From Liolophura sinensis (taxonomy: Eukaryota > Mollusca > Polyplacophora > Chitonida > Chitonidae): a DNA stretch of 64,000 nucleotides. This document shows, piece by piece, positions 1-11,943 of this stretch. The notes beneath the pieces were generated by a model. That model was not told the origin of the DNA and ran no database searches. It saw nothing but the letters and a program-made list of their open reading frames with translations. Where the stretch lies: assembly GCF_032854445.1 (NCBI RefSeq), contig NC_088295.1, forward strand, positions 4,406,501-4,470,500. The letters run 5' to 3'. How positions within the stretch are numbered: the first letter of the stretch is position 1; each line of letters starts with the position of its first letter. The position numbers were made by a program, and so were the translations under genes.

Positions 1-239
1 TTTTTTGTATCGACACGTCAATGTTCTGGTGTATGTTGTTCTGAATAAATGTAAGCCGTTTGCTCACGGCAAATCTTACAGTAGCCTATGTCACACACTA
101 AATAGAGCCTTGATGACCGGCACGCCATCCTGTCTCAAGACTGGCTCTCGACAATGGTAGATATGACCCCAAATTTCACATTGACTCGCTACATCGCGTT
201 TTTGTGCTAGTCCAGGTATGTCAGCAAGTCAATCACACG

Positions 240-660
240 TCAAAGTGTAGCCTGTTGTACCGTATTGTCTCACACTGATTGCTTGTGGTCTACTGTACCC
301 GTATTGTCCCAGGGTGATTGTGCTGTTTGTACAACAGTCAGTTGATCACATGTCATATATGTATTCTATCTTACCCATATTGTCTCATACTGATGGTTTT
401 TGGTCTATTATACCGTATTGCCCAGGGTGATTGTGCTGTTAGTACGACAGTCAATCAAGTCATAAATGTATTCCATCGTACCGTATCGTATTGTCTCACA
501 GTTATTGCTCGTAGGTTCCTGTAATGGTATTGTCTCACAACAATTACTATATCACGGTATTGTCTCTCGAATATTGTTCGTAGTCATCGGTACCGGTATT
601 GCCTACGGTTATTGTTCGTAGTCATCCGTATCGCTCTCTGTTGTCTCGCGGTTATTGTCT
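240..660. repeat. Degenerate tandem repeat (ACCGTATTGTCTCACA motif)
   Basis: Repeated ACCGTATTGTCTCACA-like starts followed by TGATTG and TCGTAG variants recur at irregular 40-100 bp spacing. Old and diverged. Confidence 0.6.
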
Positions 661-1261
661 ATATCACACTGAACAAACAATTGGTCGTTTTGCTAAATGG
701 TTTGAGTTGTTGCATGACAACTCCTTGAACCCCTCTTAGCTGTTTATATGCGGATATTTGTTGTTTGTCTAAATCAGTTGAAGTTTTCTATTGTCATATT
801 TTTAATTTGTGGATGCTAAAAGTTAATAAATATGTGCTTCGTCTGATCTCGTAATCTCGTTTAACTGGTTCCATTTTTATATTGAATCCAAGTTTCAACA
901 TAAGGTCTGAAAACAACTGTTGGTGACTTGAGAGTGACTTCTGGAAAACCATAATGAGTGAAATTTATAACTGCATTTGATTCATCTTGATTCGTGTACC
1001 TTTTTCTCTGCTCTGTGCAATAAGACAATCTTTCAATCAATCACAACAGAGGTTTATCTCGTTCACAAGTGTATAGCCCAGTATTAATATAGAACATGAA
1101 TTATTCAAAGAGACACTGGTACGTGAAGGCAAACTCTGACCAGCTATCAACAACTGGATTGGCTAGATCCTACTGATAATCAGTTAAGATCACATTTCAA
1201 CATCTTATCTCTTGTCTGGAGCATTTTGTCAGTGAAGTCTAATAAAAAATATGTTAGTTTT
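661..1261. other. Non-coding, nothing recognised
   Basis: AT-rich sequence without a convincing ORF, RNA gene or repeat. Confidence 0.5.
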
Positions 1262-1450
1262 ATTCCGGTTTAAATTGTCTTTTCTTCGTCCAACTTCCAG
1301 TTGTGACGTAAACTGTGCATAGCCTTGGTGATATTATATATTGTTTTGTCTTCATCAAAACATACACTTGTGACGCATCCTGGGCGCACTCGCTTGGTGT
1401 TATTGTCTTGTTTTCATCAAAACCCCCAGTTGTTGCTGACAACTGGGGGT
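1262..1450. repeat. Degenerate copies ahead of the 66-bp array, ending in a hairpin
   Basis: Diverged sequence sharing TTGTCTTCATCAAAAC and CAGTTGTGACG motifs. At 1422-1450 a perfect 11-bp inverted repeat (ACCCCCAGTTG / CAACTGGGGGT) encloses a 7-base loop. Confidence 0.6.
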
Positions 1451-1465
1451 ATCTTGTCGATACTA

Positions 1466-2741
1466 CATTGCCTTGTCTGTCCAAAATCTCCATTTATGGC
1501 GTATACTGTGTAAAGCTTCTTGTCGTTCTTGCATTGCCTTGTCTCTCCAAAATCTCCATTTATGACGTATACTGTGCACAGCTTCTTGTCGTTCTTGCAT
1601 TGCCTTGTCTGTCCAAAATCTCCATTTATGACGTATACTGTGTACAGCTTCTTGTCGTTCTTGCATTGCCTTGTCTGTCCAAAATCTCCATTTATGACGT
1701 ATACTGTGTACCGCTTCTTGTCGTTCCTACATTGCCTTGTCTCTCCAAAATCTCCATTTATGACGTATACTGTGAACAGCTTCTTGTCGTTCTTGGACTG
1801 TCTTGTCTCTCCAAAATCTCCATTTATGACGTATACTGTGTACAGCTTCTTGTCGTTCTTGCATTGCCTTGTCTGTCCAAAATCTCCATTTATGGCGTAT
1901 ACTGTGTAAAGCTTCTTGTCGTTCTTGCATTGCCTTGTCTGTCCAAAATCTCCATTTATGACGTATACTGTGCACAGCTTCTTGTCGTTCTTGCATTGTC
2001 TTGTCTGTCCAAAATCTCCATTTATGACGTATACTGTGTACCGCTTCTTGTCGTTCCTACATTGCCTTGTCTGTCCAAAATCTCCATTTATGACGTATAC
2101 TGTGTACCGCTTCTTGTCGTTCCTACATTGCCTTGTCTGTCCAAAATCTCCATTTATGACGTATACTGTGTACAGCTTCTTGTCGTTCTTGCATTGCCTT
2201 GTCTGTCCAAAATCTCCATTTATGACGTATACTGTGTACCGCTTCTTGTCGTTCCTACATTGCCTTGTCTGTCCAAAATCTCCATTTATGACGTATACTG
2301 TGAACAGCTTCTTGTCGTTCTTGGACTGTCTTGTCTCTCCAAAATCTCCATTTATGACGTATACTGTGTACAGCTTCTTGTCGTTCCTACATTGCCTTGT
2401 CTGTCCAAAATCTCCATTTATGACGTATACTGTGAACAGTTTCTTGTCGTTCTTGCATTGCCTTGTCTGTCCAAAATCTCCATTTATGACCTGTTCTATG
2501 TACAGCTTCTTGTCGTTCTTGCATTACCTTGTCTGTCCAAAATCTCCATTTATGATGTATACTGTGTACAGCTTCTTTTCGATCTTTCATTGCCTTGTCT
2601 GTCCAAAATCTCCATTTATGACCTGTTCTATGTACAGCTTCTTGTCGTTCTTGCATTACCTTATCTGTCCAAAATCTCCATTTATGACGTATAATGTGTA
2701 CAGTTTCTTGTCCTTCTTACATTGCCTTGTCTCTCCAAACT
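1466..2741. repeat. 66-bp minisatellite (about 19 copies)
   Basis: Nineteen full units plus a partial one of a 66-bp sequence (GCATTGCCTTGTCTGTCC, then AAAATCTCCATTTATGACG, then the remainder). Because 66 is 22 codons, frames stay open through the whole array on both strands. The 459-codon plus-strand frame is 19 repeats of a 22-residue unit containing LPCLSKISIYDVYC. Units recur in blocks (1-2 like 7-8; 4-6 like 12-14; 16 like 18), a higher-order pattern. I treat the frames as a by-product of the repeat: there is no clear promoter, splice context or domain. Confidence 0.93.
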
Positions 2742-3440
2742 CTTTTGGTAAAACAGTCTATTTTAAAACAAACTATATTCACTGATAAGTTCACAAATTG
2801 TGCTAGTCCACTGTGTTAAATTCAACAGATATCTAAACAATAATTTTAAACTATTTTCAAAATAATTTAAACTTAGTGCAGAATAGAATATTTTCAATAA
2901 ACTCGGACTAACTTACGAATATCTCTAATATAGTGATAAAGTGTAAACTTGTTAAAACTTTGTGTTGTTACCATCCGTTATCATGAAAGATTTAGAAGGG
3001 TGCACCAAACACAGTTTAAAGATGGCGATTGTGGTTGTTGCTGATATTGTCATGATTATCATTGTGCGGGTGGAGCAAAGACCATTTCTACACCGTATAT
3101 GACTGACTAAAGATACTATGCAGGCTAGTCTGGCCCGAGGGCAACCCCATTATCGTGACAGAATAAGCCTGCCCTTACACTGGCTACCAGACCAGTGGTC
3201 AGTGAAGCTGACCCTAGCTCCTTGACCTCTGACACCAGTACGGGGCTCGTTACAGTCGCACAGGTTTACCGTAATTAAAAGGCTTGTTCCAGATATCAGC
3301 ATGGTCACATGCGATGATTTACACTGTTTCAGTGTTATGATAAAACTTCACAAACATCACACACAGTTGTGAGGATTTTTACTCCAGTGGTGTTTGCTAT
3401 GTTAAATTTGAAATTGAATAACACACCTCAATCGGGGTGG
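2742..3440. other. Non-coding, nothing recognised
   Basis: AT-rich to 2990, then unique sequence. No ORF above background. Confidence 0.5.
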
Positions 3441-3600
3441 CAGAGGAGTTTCATCGCTGGTCGAATGTAGGAAGGTCTGCAGTGACCCGCAGATGGTCGT
3501 GAGTTTCCCCGGTTTCCTCCCACCATAATGCTTGGCGTCATCGTTTGAGTGAAATATTCTTAAACACGGCGTAAAACACTAATCACATAAATAAATAATT
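3441..3600 (+). mobile_element. SINE-like interspersed repeat
   Basis: Reverse complement of the family seen at 18.5, 21.4, 27.0, 44.3 and 46.3 kb. It shares TTTCCTCCCACCATAATGCT and GAATATTTCACTC (reverse-complement sense) and ends in AAACACTAATCACATAAATA with an (ATAA) tail at 3586-3597. The tail places its 3' end on the right. Diverged and 5' truncated. Confidence 0.7.
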
Positions 3601-4427
3601 AAATTACATTACCAGATTTTCGCATGTGCCAACGTTTGAAGTAGATCTGTTTTTTACCTACTCAGTGTTTTTCTAAATAAATCTTGTTATAATGTTTATC
3701 GAATTCACACAAAATCACTCAGAACGCTGTCTCCGGCGCGTATCGAAGTCATTATTAAAGCATTGCGGCCTATGGTTTTAATGCTATAGGCTACTTGTAG
3801 TGCCACGACTGAATGACATGAACGTAAAGTCTTTGATGATGTTTCGAAATATGCAAGGCTACCTAGATTGACGCATCTGAATTTTTTATATTAAAAGAAA
3901 AGACGACACCAAACCACGTGAATATATGCATCGAAGACGTATCCGACATCAAGTGTAAAAGCATACCTTTCCATCTTTGTGATGTTGCTAACCGAGTTCA
4001 AAGTAAACAAAATCGTGTCCATTGACACAGTGGAAAGCGCCGCCATGATATCAAATTTATCCACTCCTCTTCCGAAATAACAATGGCTGTATGATTTATT
4101 TGCCTTTTCTTTTAAACTGTCTGAAATGGGATTTTTTGGTGTTCGATGGGCACATAGCCATATAACGCATGACTGTAGATCTGACCGGACTCTGTTGTGT
4201 GTCCAGTGACCGTTTGCCCTGTGCCAGACGGTGGCGAGTCTGCTCTGATAACGAACCCAGTGCCATTTTAGGACAATATCACCTGTCACAATGAGACTGT
4301 ACGTATACTGTGAGGTGCCACGCCCCGTACGGCCAACCCTGAGGGACGGGCCGCAAAATCTGTACGGTGACATGCGTATGACCGCTGTATATATGCCCTG
4401 CAGCCGTGTGGGTAAAGAATTTCTATT
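3601..4427. other. Unique sequence with an unexplained minus-strand frame
   Basis: Contains a 160-codon minus-strand open frame (3891-4373) with no recognised domain, which I do not call a gene. The 4180-4430 part is GC-richer than its surroundings. Confidence 0.4.
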
Positions 4428-4454
4428 GGGGGTGGGGGGTGGGGGGGGGGGGGG
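4428..4454 (+). repeat. G-rich run with G-quadruplex potential
   Basis: Near-continuous G (GGGGGTGGGGGG then T then 14 G) followed by G-rich sequence to about 4490. Confidence 0.85.
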
Positions 4455-5500
4455 TAGACGGGACAGACGGAGGGGTGGCCGGGTACTAGGTAATGGGTAT
4501 CTGCAAAGGGATGAGTGTAATAACTACAACTACAATATAACCTGACCTAGGTGTCAGAGGTCATATCTGGTGAGGCTAAGCCAAGCAAAACCACGATTTA
4601 ATCTATTCTTATCTATGAAAGATACCTTATGCACTAAGCTCGTCATACGTCTCAAAAAACACAATTTCATTCATCCAGTGCTCATTGTGACTACATCGCT
4701 GTTGCTGATTTTCTGTGGTTAGAGTTATGGAGACATAATGAAGGTGTGACGCCGTATCAAACCTGCAGCTCGGATTATGCAGCCTTTGAGCTTTATCTAG
4801 GACTGCTGTCTTTCATTACGAACAGCACATGTGCCAATTCCAGCGCTGGCACAGCGCCTCTCTAGCCTTGTCTCAACACACACACTACCCGCGATCTGTT
4901 TGCTCGCACAGTTAGAGACCCAGACACAATTTTCGCTGACAATGCGTCAGCCCAACGTGTTCCATCCAAGTCTCTAACTCTCTTTCCACTCGCATAATGA
5001 GAAAAAATGAATGAAACTGTTTAAAAGCATAAAATAATTACCTTTGCTTGTCCCATTGTTTGCTTACATTAGGCCTCGGACGGTTGTCGATGTAATTACC
5101 ACTACGCTGCCGAAGCCTTCACGGATGCTACGGAACCGAGTTAATGCGGACAAAACTTTTTACCAAATCACATACACACACCAGTAATTGATTATCTCCC
5201 CATCAATATAGCGTTTTGTTTGTCCTCTAGTGTTAAATGCAGACAGGGAACTTTAGAAGCACAATTCTAACTGAGTAACAAAATACAATGATCGAGGTTA
5301 AATGTTTCCGGAACTTGTGTGGAGGAGGTGGGGAGAGGCTTTATCTCCCGACGCCCGGCCCTCGGGCCCCGGCCACCCGGTCCATACCCAATCGATTCCG
5401 ACATGGTCAGTTCAAATACTCCAACAAAATAGCATCATGACAGGCGCCATGGTGTAGACATATTTGACAGCGGCAAATGTGCATGTCAGCAAACACATGG
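4455..5500. other. Non-coding, nothing recognised
   Basis: A GC-rich patch at 5340-5390 (CCCGGCCCTCGGGCCCCGG) may be part of a diverged SINE. No genes seen. Confidence 0.45.
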
Positions 5501-5509
5501 ACGTTCGCT

Positions 5510-6175
5510 GGGCACACATCATATATAATAGATATAACATGTATGTAAGCAGACAAATTTACCGACATGCAGTGGACAAACATCACATGTAATAGGCATG
5601 GTATACAGATTCTTACTGACAGATTTATGAACATGCAGTAGCCAAAGATGATGTAAAATAGACAAATTTTGTCAATTATAATAGACTTGATGTGTCTGTA
5701 AGGAGACACATTTATATAGGACATATAGTGGATGAATATCGCGCACAGAAAGTATAACCTTGTAAGCAGATGCATTTATATATACATGCAATTGATGAGT
5801 ATCGTGTACAGGAAGTATAACTTATATAAGCAGAGACATTTATATAGACATGCAGTGGACGAATATGGCGTACAGTAAGTACAACCTATATAAGCAGATC
5901 CATTTATATATACATGCAATGGATGAATATCGTGTACAGTAAGTATAACCTATATAAGCAGATACATTTATACAGACATGAAGTGGATGAATATCGCGTA
6001 CAGTAAGTTCGACCTATGTAAGCAGATACATTTATATAGACATGCAATGGATGAATATCGCGTACAGTAAGTATAACCTTGTAAGCAGATGCATTTATAT
6101 AGACATGCAGTAGATGAATATCGCGTACAGTAAGTATACCCTATGTAAGCAGAGACATTTATGAAGACATACAGT
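5510..6175. repeat. 64-bp minisatellite
   Basis: About ten copies, degenerate to the left. The clear copies have CAGT anchors at 5937, 6001, 6065 and 6128 (period 63-64). Core: GTAAGTATAACCTATATAAG then CAGATACATTTATATAGACA. Minus-strand frames here are repeat by-products. Confidence 0.85.
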
Positions 6176-7844
6176 GCAAATCCATCATATAACAGCTTTT
6201 TGTAACAAAGTGCGAACGAACATCCTATATAACATACCAACCATAATGTGCCATAATGTAAACAGATGTATTGGGATCAATTAGGCCCCAGTATTAGGGC
6301 CCAGTTCAATTGCGGATGTGGGCATGTGCTTGTGTACCTGTTAACGCAGTCATTGCTGTTGTAATGTAGCGCCTACTGGTGGGTACGGTAATAGAAATGT
6401 TGGAGTGGGTATGCGCCCGGGCAGAACTTTTAGTACCGGTACCGGTATTTTCCGGTGCGTACGGTAGCAAACATTCTGGTTTGGTTGGTATTGAGGGTAG
6501 CCCTGCTGTTTTTCTTGCAGTGACCTTGTATGTGATTGTGGTTAGGGTTATGGCATGCAGTGTTATCCTCGGGAATGCAGACATTGTTTTGAATGGGGTT
6601 TACTCAATAGTGGCCTGTGAAACCTGATGAGCTACGGTGATGAAAGATTCGACCAATACAAAGCCAGTTTGATCAGTATGCCACACCTCATCTCCTAGAC
6701 CTGAAGGCTTAACATCATGACGCAATCACATCAATGGTGACTGGCAATGGCGGCGGTTGGAGATGGTTAACAAAGCGAAACCATCGTGCGTTGTTATCTT
6801 TGAGGGCAGCGATCCGAGAAACTTCTTAACACTTTGTGTCCAGATTTGGCTGTAGATAACATACATCGCATTAGCAGACTTAATCAACCTTTGGTATTAC
6901 CTCGCTTTTGACGCTTGCATGCTTTGTTCTTAGCAAAAGGAATATTTCTCTATTAGTCACTGATCCAATTTATGAAAAGTAAAAATAAAACTCAGTCGAG
7001 TAATTCCAGGGAAAGAGACCTAATCTGCCAGTTGTGCATGGCCAGTCACAACTGTAGCCTGCTCTCGCGGGTTCATCTACATGCATCAATACAAAGTTAA
7101 CTAAGTTAAATTAACCATGTAACGTGCGTCTAAATTTGAGACGTAATTTGTAAAATATAATAAAAGAAAGACAAAAAAATCTGAGCAGGGTGAAAACTGT
7201 TTATAATTCCAAAGGTACTTATACATGACTGACATCGAACGTGTGAAAAATGACTGGTTCCGTGTGAGAACATATTCCAGGATAGATTGTAGTCTAGAAC
7301 AGCTAACCGCGATGACGTTGTATTTCAATGTTGTATATACTTGTATGTTGCACAACAAATACACATGTACCTGTCCTACACCATTACTAAGGTTTGTAGC
7401 CCATCAAATATAATCTGATGAAACTAAGTATATTTTGTATCTTATCAATACGCTTTCGGCCGCACAGAATATCCAAGAATTTGTTGGCACCAGATGTTTA
7501 CCAGAAGCAATCGATGGGGCAGGTGCTACAAATATTTAGTTTCTTCTACAATGGTACCTTGATAATACCAGACTGCTTAGAGACTATACTGCTTGTATAT
7601 GAAATATTGCCCGTAGTGCACACAACCAAAGTTTAGGAAACGTTAAAATAAATAACAAGGTAATAGCTCAATTAACTGTCGTACAGTTGATAGGAAAGTA
7701 ACACGTTAAGATTTCCGGCGTAGACAAAAGCAATGTTGCACATTACTAAGCATCACATGTCTTTTTGTTTTGTCCGTTATTATACGAGTGAGTATACATA
7801 TGCCCACAGCTTCAATCAACCTATGCAGGCGTTTACAATTGTGT
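6176..7844. other. Non-coding, nothing recognised
   Basis: Short open frames only (for example 7225-7413). Nothing with family features. Confidence 0.45.
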
Positions 7845-8583
7845 TCTGTTCGTGTGTAGCCATCTGTTGTGTACTGTTTATGTGTAGCCTGTTTGTAAAG
7901 TCTATCATTTTGTACCGTGGGTGGAATAACGGAGTTTACATTTGTGTACTATTTGTGTGTAGCCATCTTTTGTGTACTCTTTGTGTATCCTATCTGTAAA
8001 GTCTATCATTTTGTACCGTGGTTGGGATAACGGAGCTGACAGTTGTATACTATTTGTGTGTAGCCTGTCTGTTAAGTCTATCATTTTGTACCGTGGATTG
8101 GATAACGGAGTTTACAGTTGTGTACTATTTGTGTGTAGCCATCTGTTGTGTACTGTTTGTGTGAAGCCTGCCTGTAAAGTCTATCATTTTGTACCGTGGG
8201 TGGGATAACGGAGTTTACATTTGTGTACTATTTGTGTGTAGCCTGCCTGTAAAGTCTGTCATTTTGTGGCTTGTAGAATAACGGAGTTTACAGTGGTGTA
8301 CTACTTGTATGGCCTGACTGTAAAGTCTGTCATTTTGTAACGTGGGTTGGATAACGGAGTTTAGAGCTGTGTACTATTTGTGTAGCCTGTCTGTAAAGTT
8401 TATCATTTTGTACCGTGGGTGGGATAACGGAGTTTACAGTTGTGTACTATTTGTGTGTAGCCTGCCTGTAAAGTCTATCATTTTGTACCGTGGATTGGAT
8501 AACGGAGTTTACATTGTGTACTATCTGTGTGTAGCCTGTCTGTAAAGTCTATCATTTTGTAACGTGGGTTGGATAACGGAGTG
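7845..8583. repeat. About 75-bp minisatellite with optional insert
   Basis: About nine copies of a unit with GTGTACTATTTGTGTGTAGC, AAAGTCTATCATTTTGTACC and GGATAACGGAGTTTACAG. Some units carry an extra piece around CCATCTGTTGTGTACTGTTTG, so unit length varies in steps. Confidence 0.88.
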
Positions 8584-8594
8584 CATGAGCTGCA

Positions 8595-8635
8595 TAAGCT
8601 GGCCGCGCTAGCACGCTAATCATTAGACCAGCCAT
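8595..8635 (-). mobile_element. tRNA-derived SINE head fragment
   Basis: On the minus strand reads TGGTCTAATGATTAGCGTGC then TAGCGCGGCC, a tRNA-like A-box region typical of SINE heads. It abuts the minisatellite. Confidence 0.45.
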
Positions 8636-10224
8636 CTCTGTGTCCATGACCTAATGTTAGCCTAGATACAATTGGGTTAACTGAAAGAAAGATATGATTT
8701 AGGTTTGTATTTTTTCATGCACATAGCAAGTGAGTGGGTGTGAACAGTGGATAGGCAATGACGACTGGTATTTGTGAGTCGGCAGTTTGGAGTCGGTACC
8801 AGGCTCCTCGTCTTTACCTTCCTAATGAACCTCCCTCTTGTACACGTTGAACTTTAAATACATTCGACAGAAGAAGCAAATGACACATGATATGCTATCA
8901 GGATTACGGTGTATTCTCTGAAATACTGAACGAGGTAAGATCGCCTGATCCCAAGCACAGCTGGAAGGCAAAGCCGTTAGAGAGTACTTTAGGTCTGTAC
9001 CTTCTCCTGTCACATACGTCACGGTGGACAGCCTCAGGGTGAAACTCATGTGCTATATTATGTGGTCTCTTATCAATCACATTTGCATCAGAAACTCATT
9101 TAGAACAGTGTCAGATGACCCCGGGCACCGTCCCCTCCTCCTAGACCGACCGTCACCCTCTGTACCTGCCCCCTCGTGGGTCCCTGTTTTATGGGCCTTA
9201 TTCTGACAATTACAGGAGAACTGATAGAGCTGGCCGGTCAGGTATCTGGAGGGGGGCCACGTCAGATAGGGGTATATTACGGTGTGGGGCTGGCTGGCTG
9301 TGTTTGTGTGTGGTCTGACGGGGACGGGAATGGGCTAATCCGTTGGCTTATCTCACGGAAGATCAGTGCCGATCATTCAGCACTAATCCAGAAGATGTAC
9401 CGGTGTTACCGTGAATTTCCAGGGGTTGTGTTGACCTAATGTTGGAACCAATAGATTCCCTACTCTCCACCGATGGTATCGATTCGTGCAAATTAATGTT
9501 ATTATTATTATAAGTTAAAGAGCTACTTTAGTGTTAAGACATGTATATCTTAAAGGCAAGGTGAAATGATAAGGATCGGGATAGTGGGAATTGTTTTCTT
9601 AAATTGTAGCAGAAGAAAACGCATTGTATTTTAAAGCCGTCGTTGTTAGTTCTGGAGGATAATACGAAAACAAAAGTTTTCTGCCATTTCCAATTTTGCC
9701 TGGTATGACGTCATGCAAGAACACTCATCAAAGACATACCAACAATGAAGTCGTACTTTCAAATGCTCATGGCGTCATTCCAGTGTAACCCCCTTACGCG
9801 ACGTCATATCAGCCTGATTCATCGTCACATAAGGAATATTACTACGTCACATCAAGGAAATTTTACGTAAACTGCCGAAGAGTTTTTAGAGCTCTTCACT
9901 TCTAGCGAATAAATAGCGTTAGTCTGCATAAATTTTTTTAACCGTGGTGCTAGCTATATTCCACAGGGTATCCTTCATATCAGTTTAATAGTTCAACCTG
10001 GCGTCTCTCAGGGCGGAAGCAGGATATCACCACAAGGTATGATGTTTGTGAAAATTTTTTTTGAACAAAACAGAAGTACATGGTGTATACGTACCGTCTA
10101 ATTCTTGTGTCAGAAGGTTAGTGAAGATGCTCTTTGATGGTGAAGCTTGGTGTAACCACAGCGCCCATTCGGTGGGAAAAACCACAAAATGAAGATATTC
10201 ACTGTACATTTACGTAAGCTGTGT
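8636..10224. other. Non-coding; one unique GC-richer block
   Basis: 9100-9440 is GC-richer with an 87-codon frame (9176-9439). It holds a possible acceptor before GAGAACTG near 9214 but no recognised family. The rest shows nothing. Confidence 0.4.
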
Positions 10225-10930
10225 CTTTTTTTTTGTCGAAATCTTATCTGTCGCGAAGAAACTTAAGCATACTTTTGCAATTAATGTGTCTAGCACGTAT
10301 CTGTCGTAAAGAGACTTTAGCATGCTTTCACAGTTGCCATATCTTGGGCGAATCTATCGTTAAGAAACTTCTCACGATTTCGCAGTTATTATGTCTGGAA
10401 CATATTTGTCGTGAAGAAATTTCAGCATGCTTATGCAGCTACAATTTTGGAGACTTATGTGTCTTGGAAAAACTTCACACGCTTTTGCAAGTGCAATGTC
10501 TGGGACGTATGTGTTGTGAAGCAACTCCACACACTTTTGCAGTTACAGTGTCTGAGACGAATGTGTTATGAAGCAACTTCACACGCTTTTGCAGTTACAA
10601 TGTCTGAGAAGTACCTGGTGTGAAGAAACTTCACACGCTTTTGCAGTTACAATGCCTGAGATGTATGTGTTGTGAAGCAACTTCACACGCTTCTGAAGTT
10701 ACAATGTCTGAGAAGTACCTGGTGTGAAGAAACTTCACACGCTTTTGCAGTTACAATGCCTGAGACGTATGTGTTGTGAAGCAACTTCACACCCTTTTGA
10801 AGTTACAATGTCTGAGACGTATGTGTTGTGATGCAACTTCACACGCTTCTGAAGTTACAATGGCTGAGACGTGTCTGTTGTGCAGAAACTTCAACATGCG
10901 TTTAGGTTACCATGTCTGGGACATCTTAGA
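10225..10930. repeat. 52-bp minisatellite (about 13 copies)
   Basis: Unit contains CTTCACACGCTTTTGCAGTT and ACAATGTCTGAGACGTATGT, then GTTGTGAAGCAA. Diverged at the left end, cleaner from 10490 to 10860. Confidence 0.88.
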
Positions 10931-11740
10931 CTTACATAGCGCAAAGAAGCATGGACCTACTGTAGACCGTTATCTATAAGATTTCCATATCATGGAAACA
11001 TCAACCTGCTTTGAGGTCACCATCTTTACGATATGTAATATAGAAACATGAACCTACTTTTGCCACTACCATGTCTGGAACATGTGCGTTGCAGTGAAGT
11101 TTGAATAAAACACAAATCAAATAAATAAACGACCACATTACTGTTACCATGTGTTACCATATAACTTATAAAGTTGTATAAACTTATATAACTGCGGAGA
11201 ACACGAAGTGGAAAAATAGTCCTAATGTTTATTTTAAATTGTATAAAGAGTACTATGAGGGCTAGGCAATGTGTTCGTCTTACCACAGGCTCCTCATACC
11301 TCAATTCATATCCATACTTAATCGCTTAAAAGCAACACTCAATCTTAATTCAACCTCTCCATTTTTAGCATCATAAATATTCATGTTACGAGTTGTCCCG
11401 GCCCCTTTATAACGGTGGTTTTCACGTGAGGTAATTCTGCATGTTGCGTAATGTTACTCACACACAATAACCCATCGCCATCACACGGTATCATTAATCC
11501 TTCTAGGTTCAGAAGGATTATGTTAACCTAATGAATAACCCAAGCTCTTATCACATAGCATCATCACATATTTTGTGGTCCATATCACTAACCCAACTCT
11601 ACTGTCAGTTCATGGGTAGACTTGTCTCTATATAGTTTGCTTTAGTTTTTGAAAAATATGTAAACAGAATTAGGTTTAACCCGAGTCTCGCTAGGCCGTT
11701 CAATTGGTGGGGGTAATACGTCGTTTACCTGAATGGTATA
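10931..11740. other. Non-coding, nothing recognised
   Basis: AT-rich. No ORF, RNA gene or clear repeat. Confidence 0.5.
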
Positions 11741-11745
11741 CCAAT

Positions 11746-11943
11746 GGGTTGTCTCACCCAGCAACTCCTACGACAGGATATCTGTAGCCACATTACAAAT
11801 GTTGTAGCAATGGGTATTCTCACCCAGCAACTCCTACGACAGGATATCTGTAGCCACATTACAAATGTTGTAGCAATGGGCTGTCTCACCCAGCAACTGC
11901 TACGACAGGATATCTGTAGCCACATTACAAATGGTGTAGCAAT
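11746..11943. repeat. Three tandem 66-bp units
   Basis: CACCCAGCAACTCCTACGAC recurs at 11755, 11821 and 11887, an exact 66-bp period with only a few substitutions. Frames are open on both strands because 66 is a multiple of three. Confidence 0.95.

Noticed and set aside
1315-2694. 459-codon repeat protein
   Set aside because: It is a 66-bp minisatellite; frames are open on the other strand as well, and no promoter, splice site or domain supports a gene.
3891-4373. 160-codon minus-strand frame
   Set aside because: No domain, no codon pattern that stands out, no splice context, and the end runs into AT-rich DNA.
7845-8583. LTR pair or gene family in the 75-bp repeat block
   Set aside because: Units are head-to-tail with stepwise length changes, the pattern of a minisatellite, and carry no coding features.
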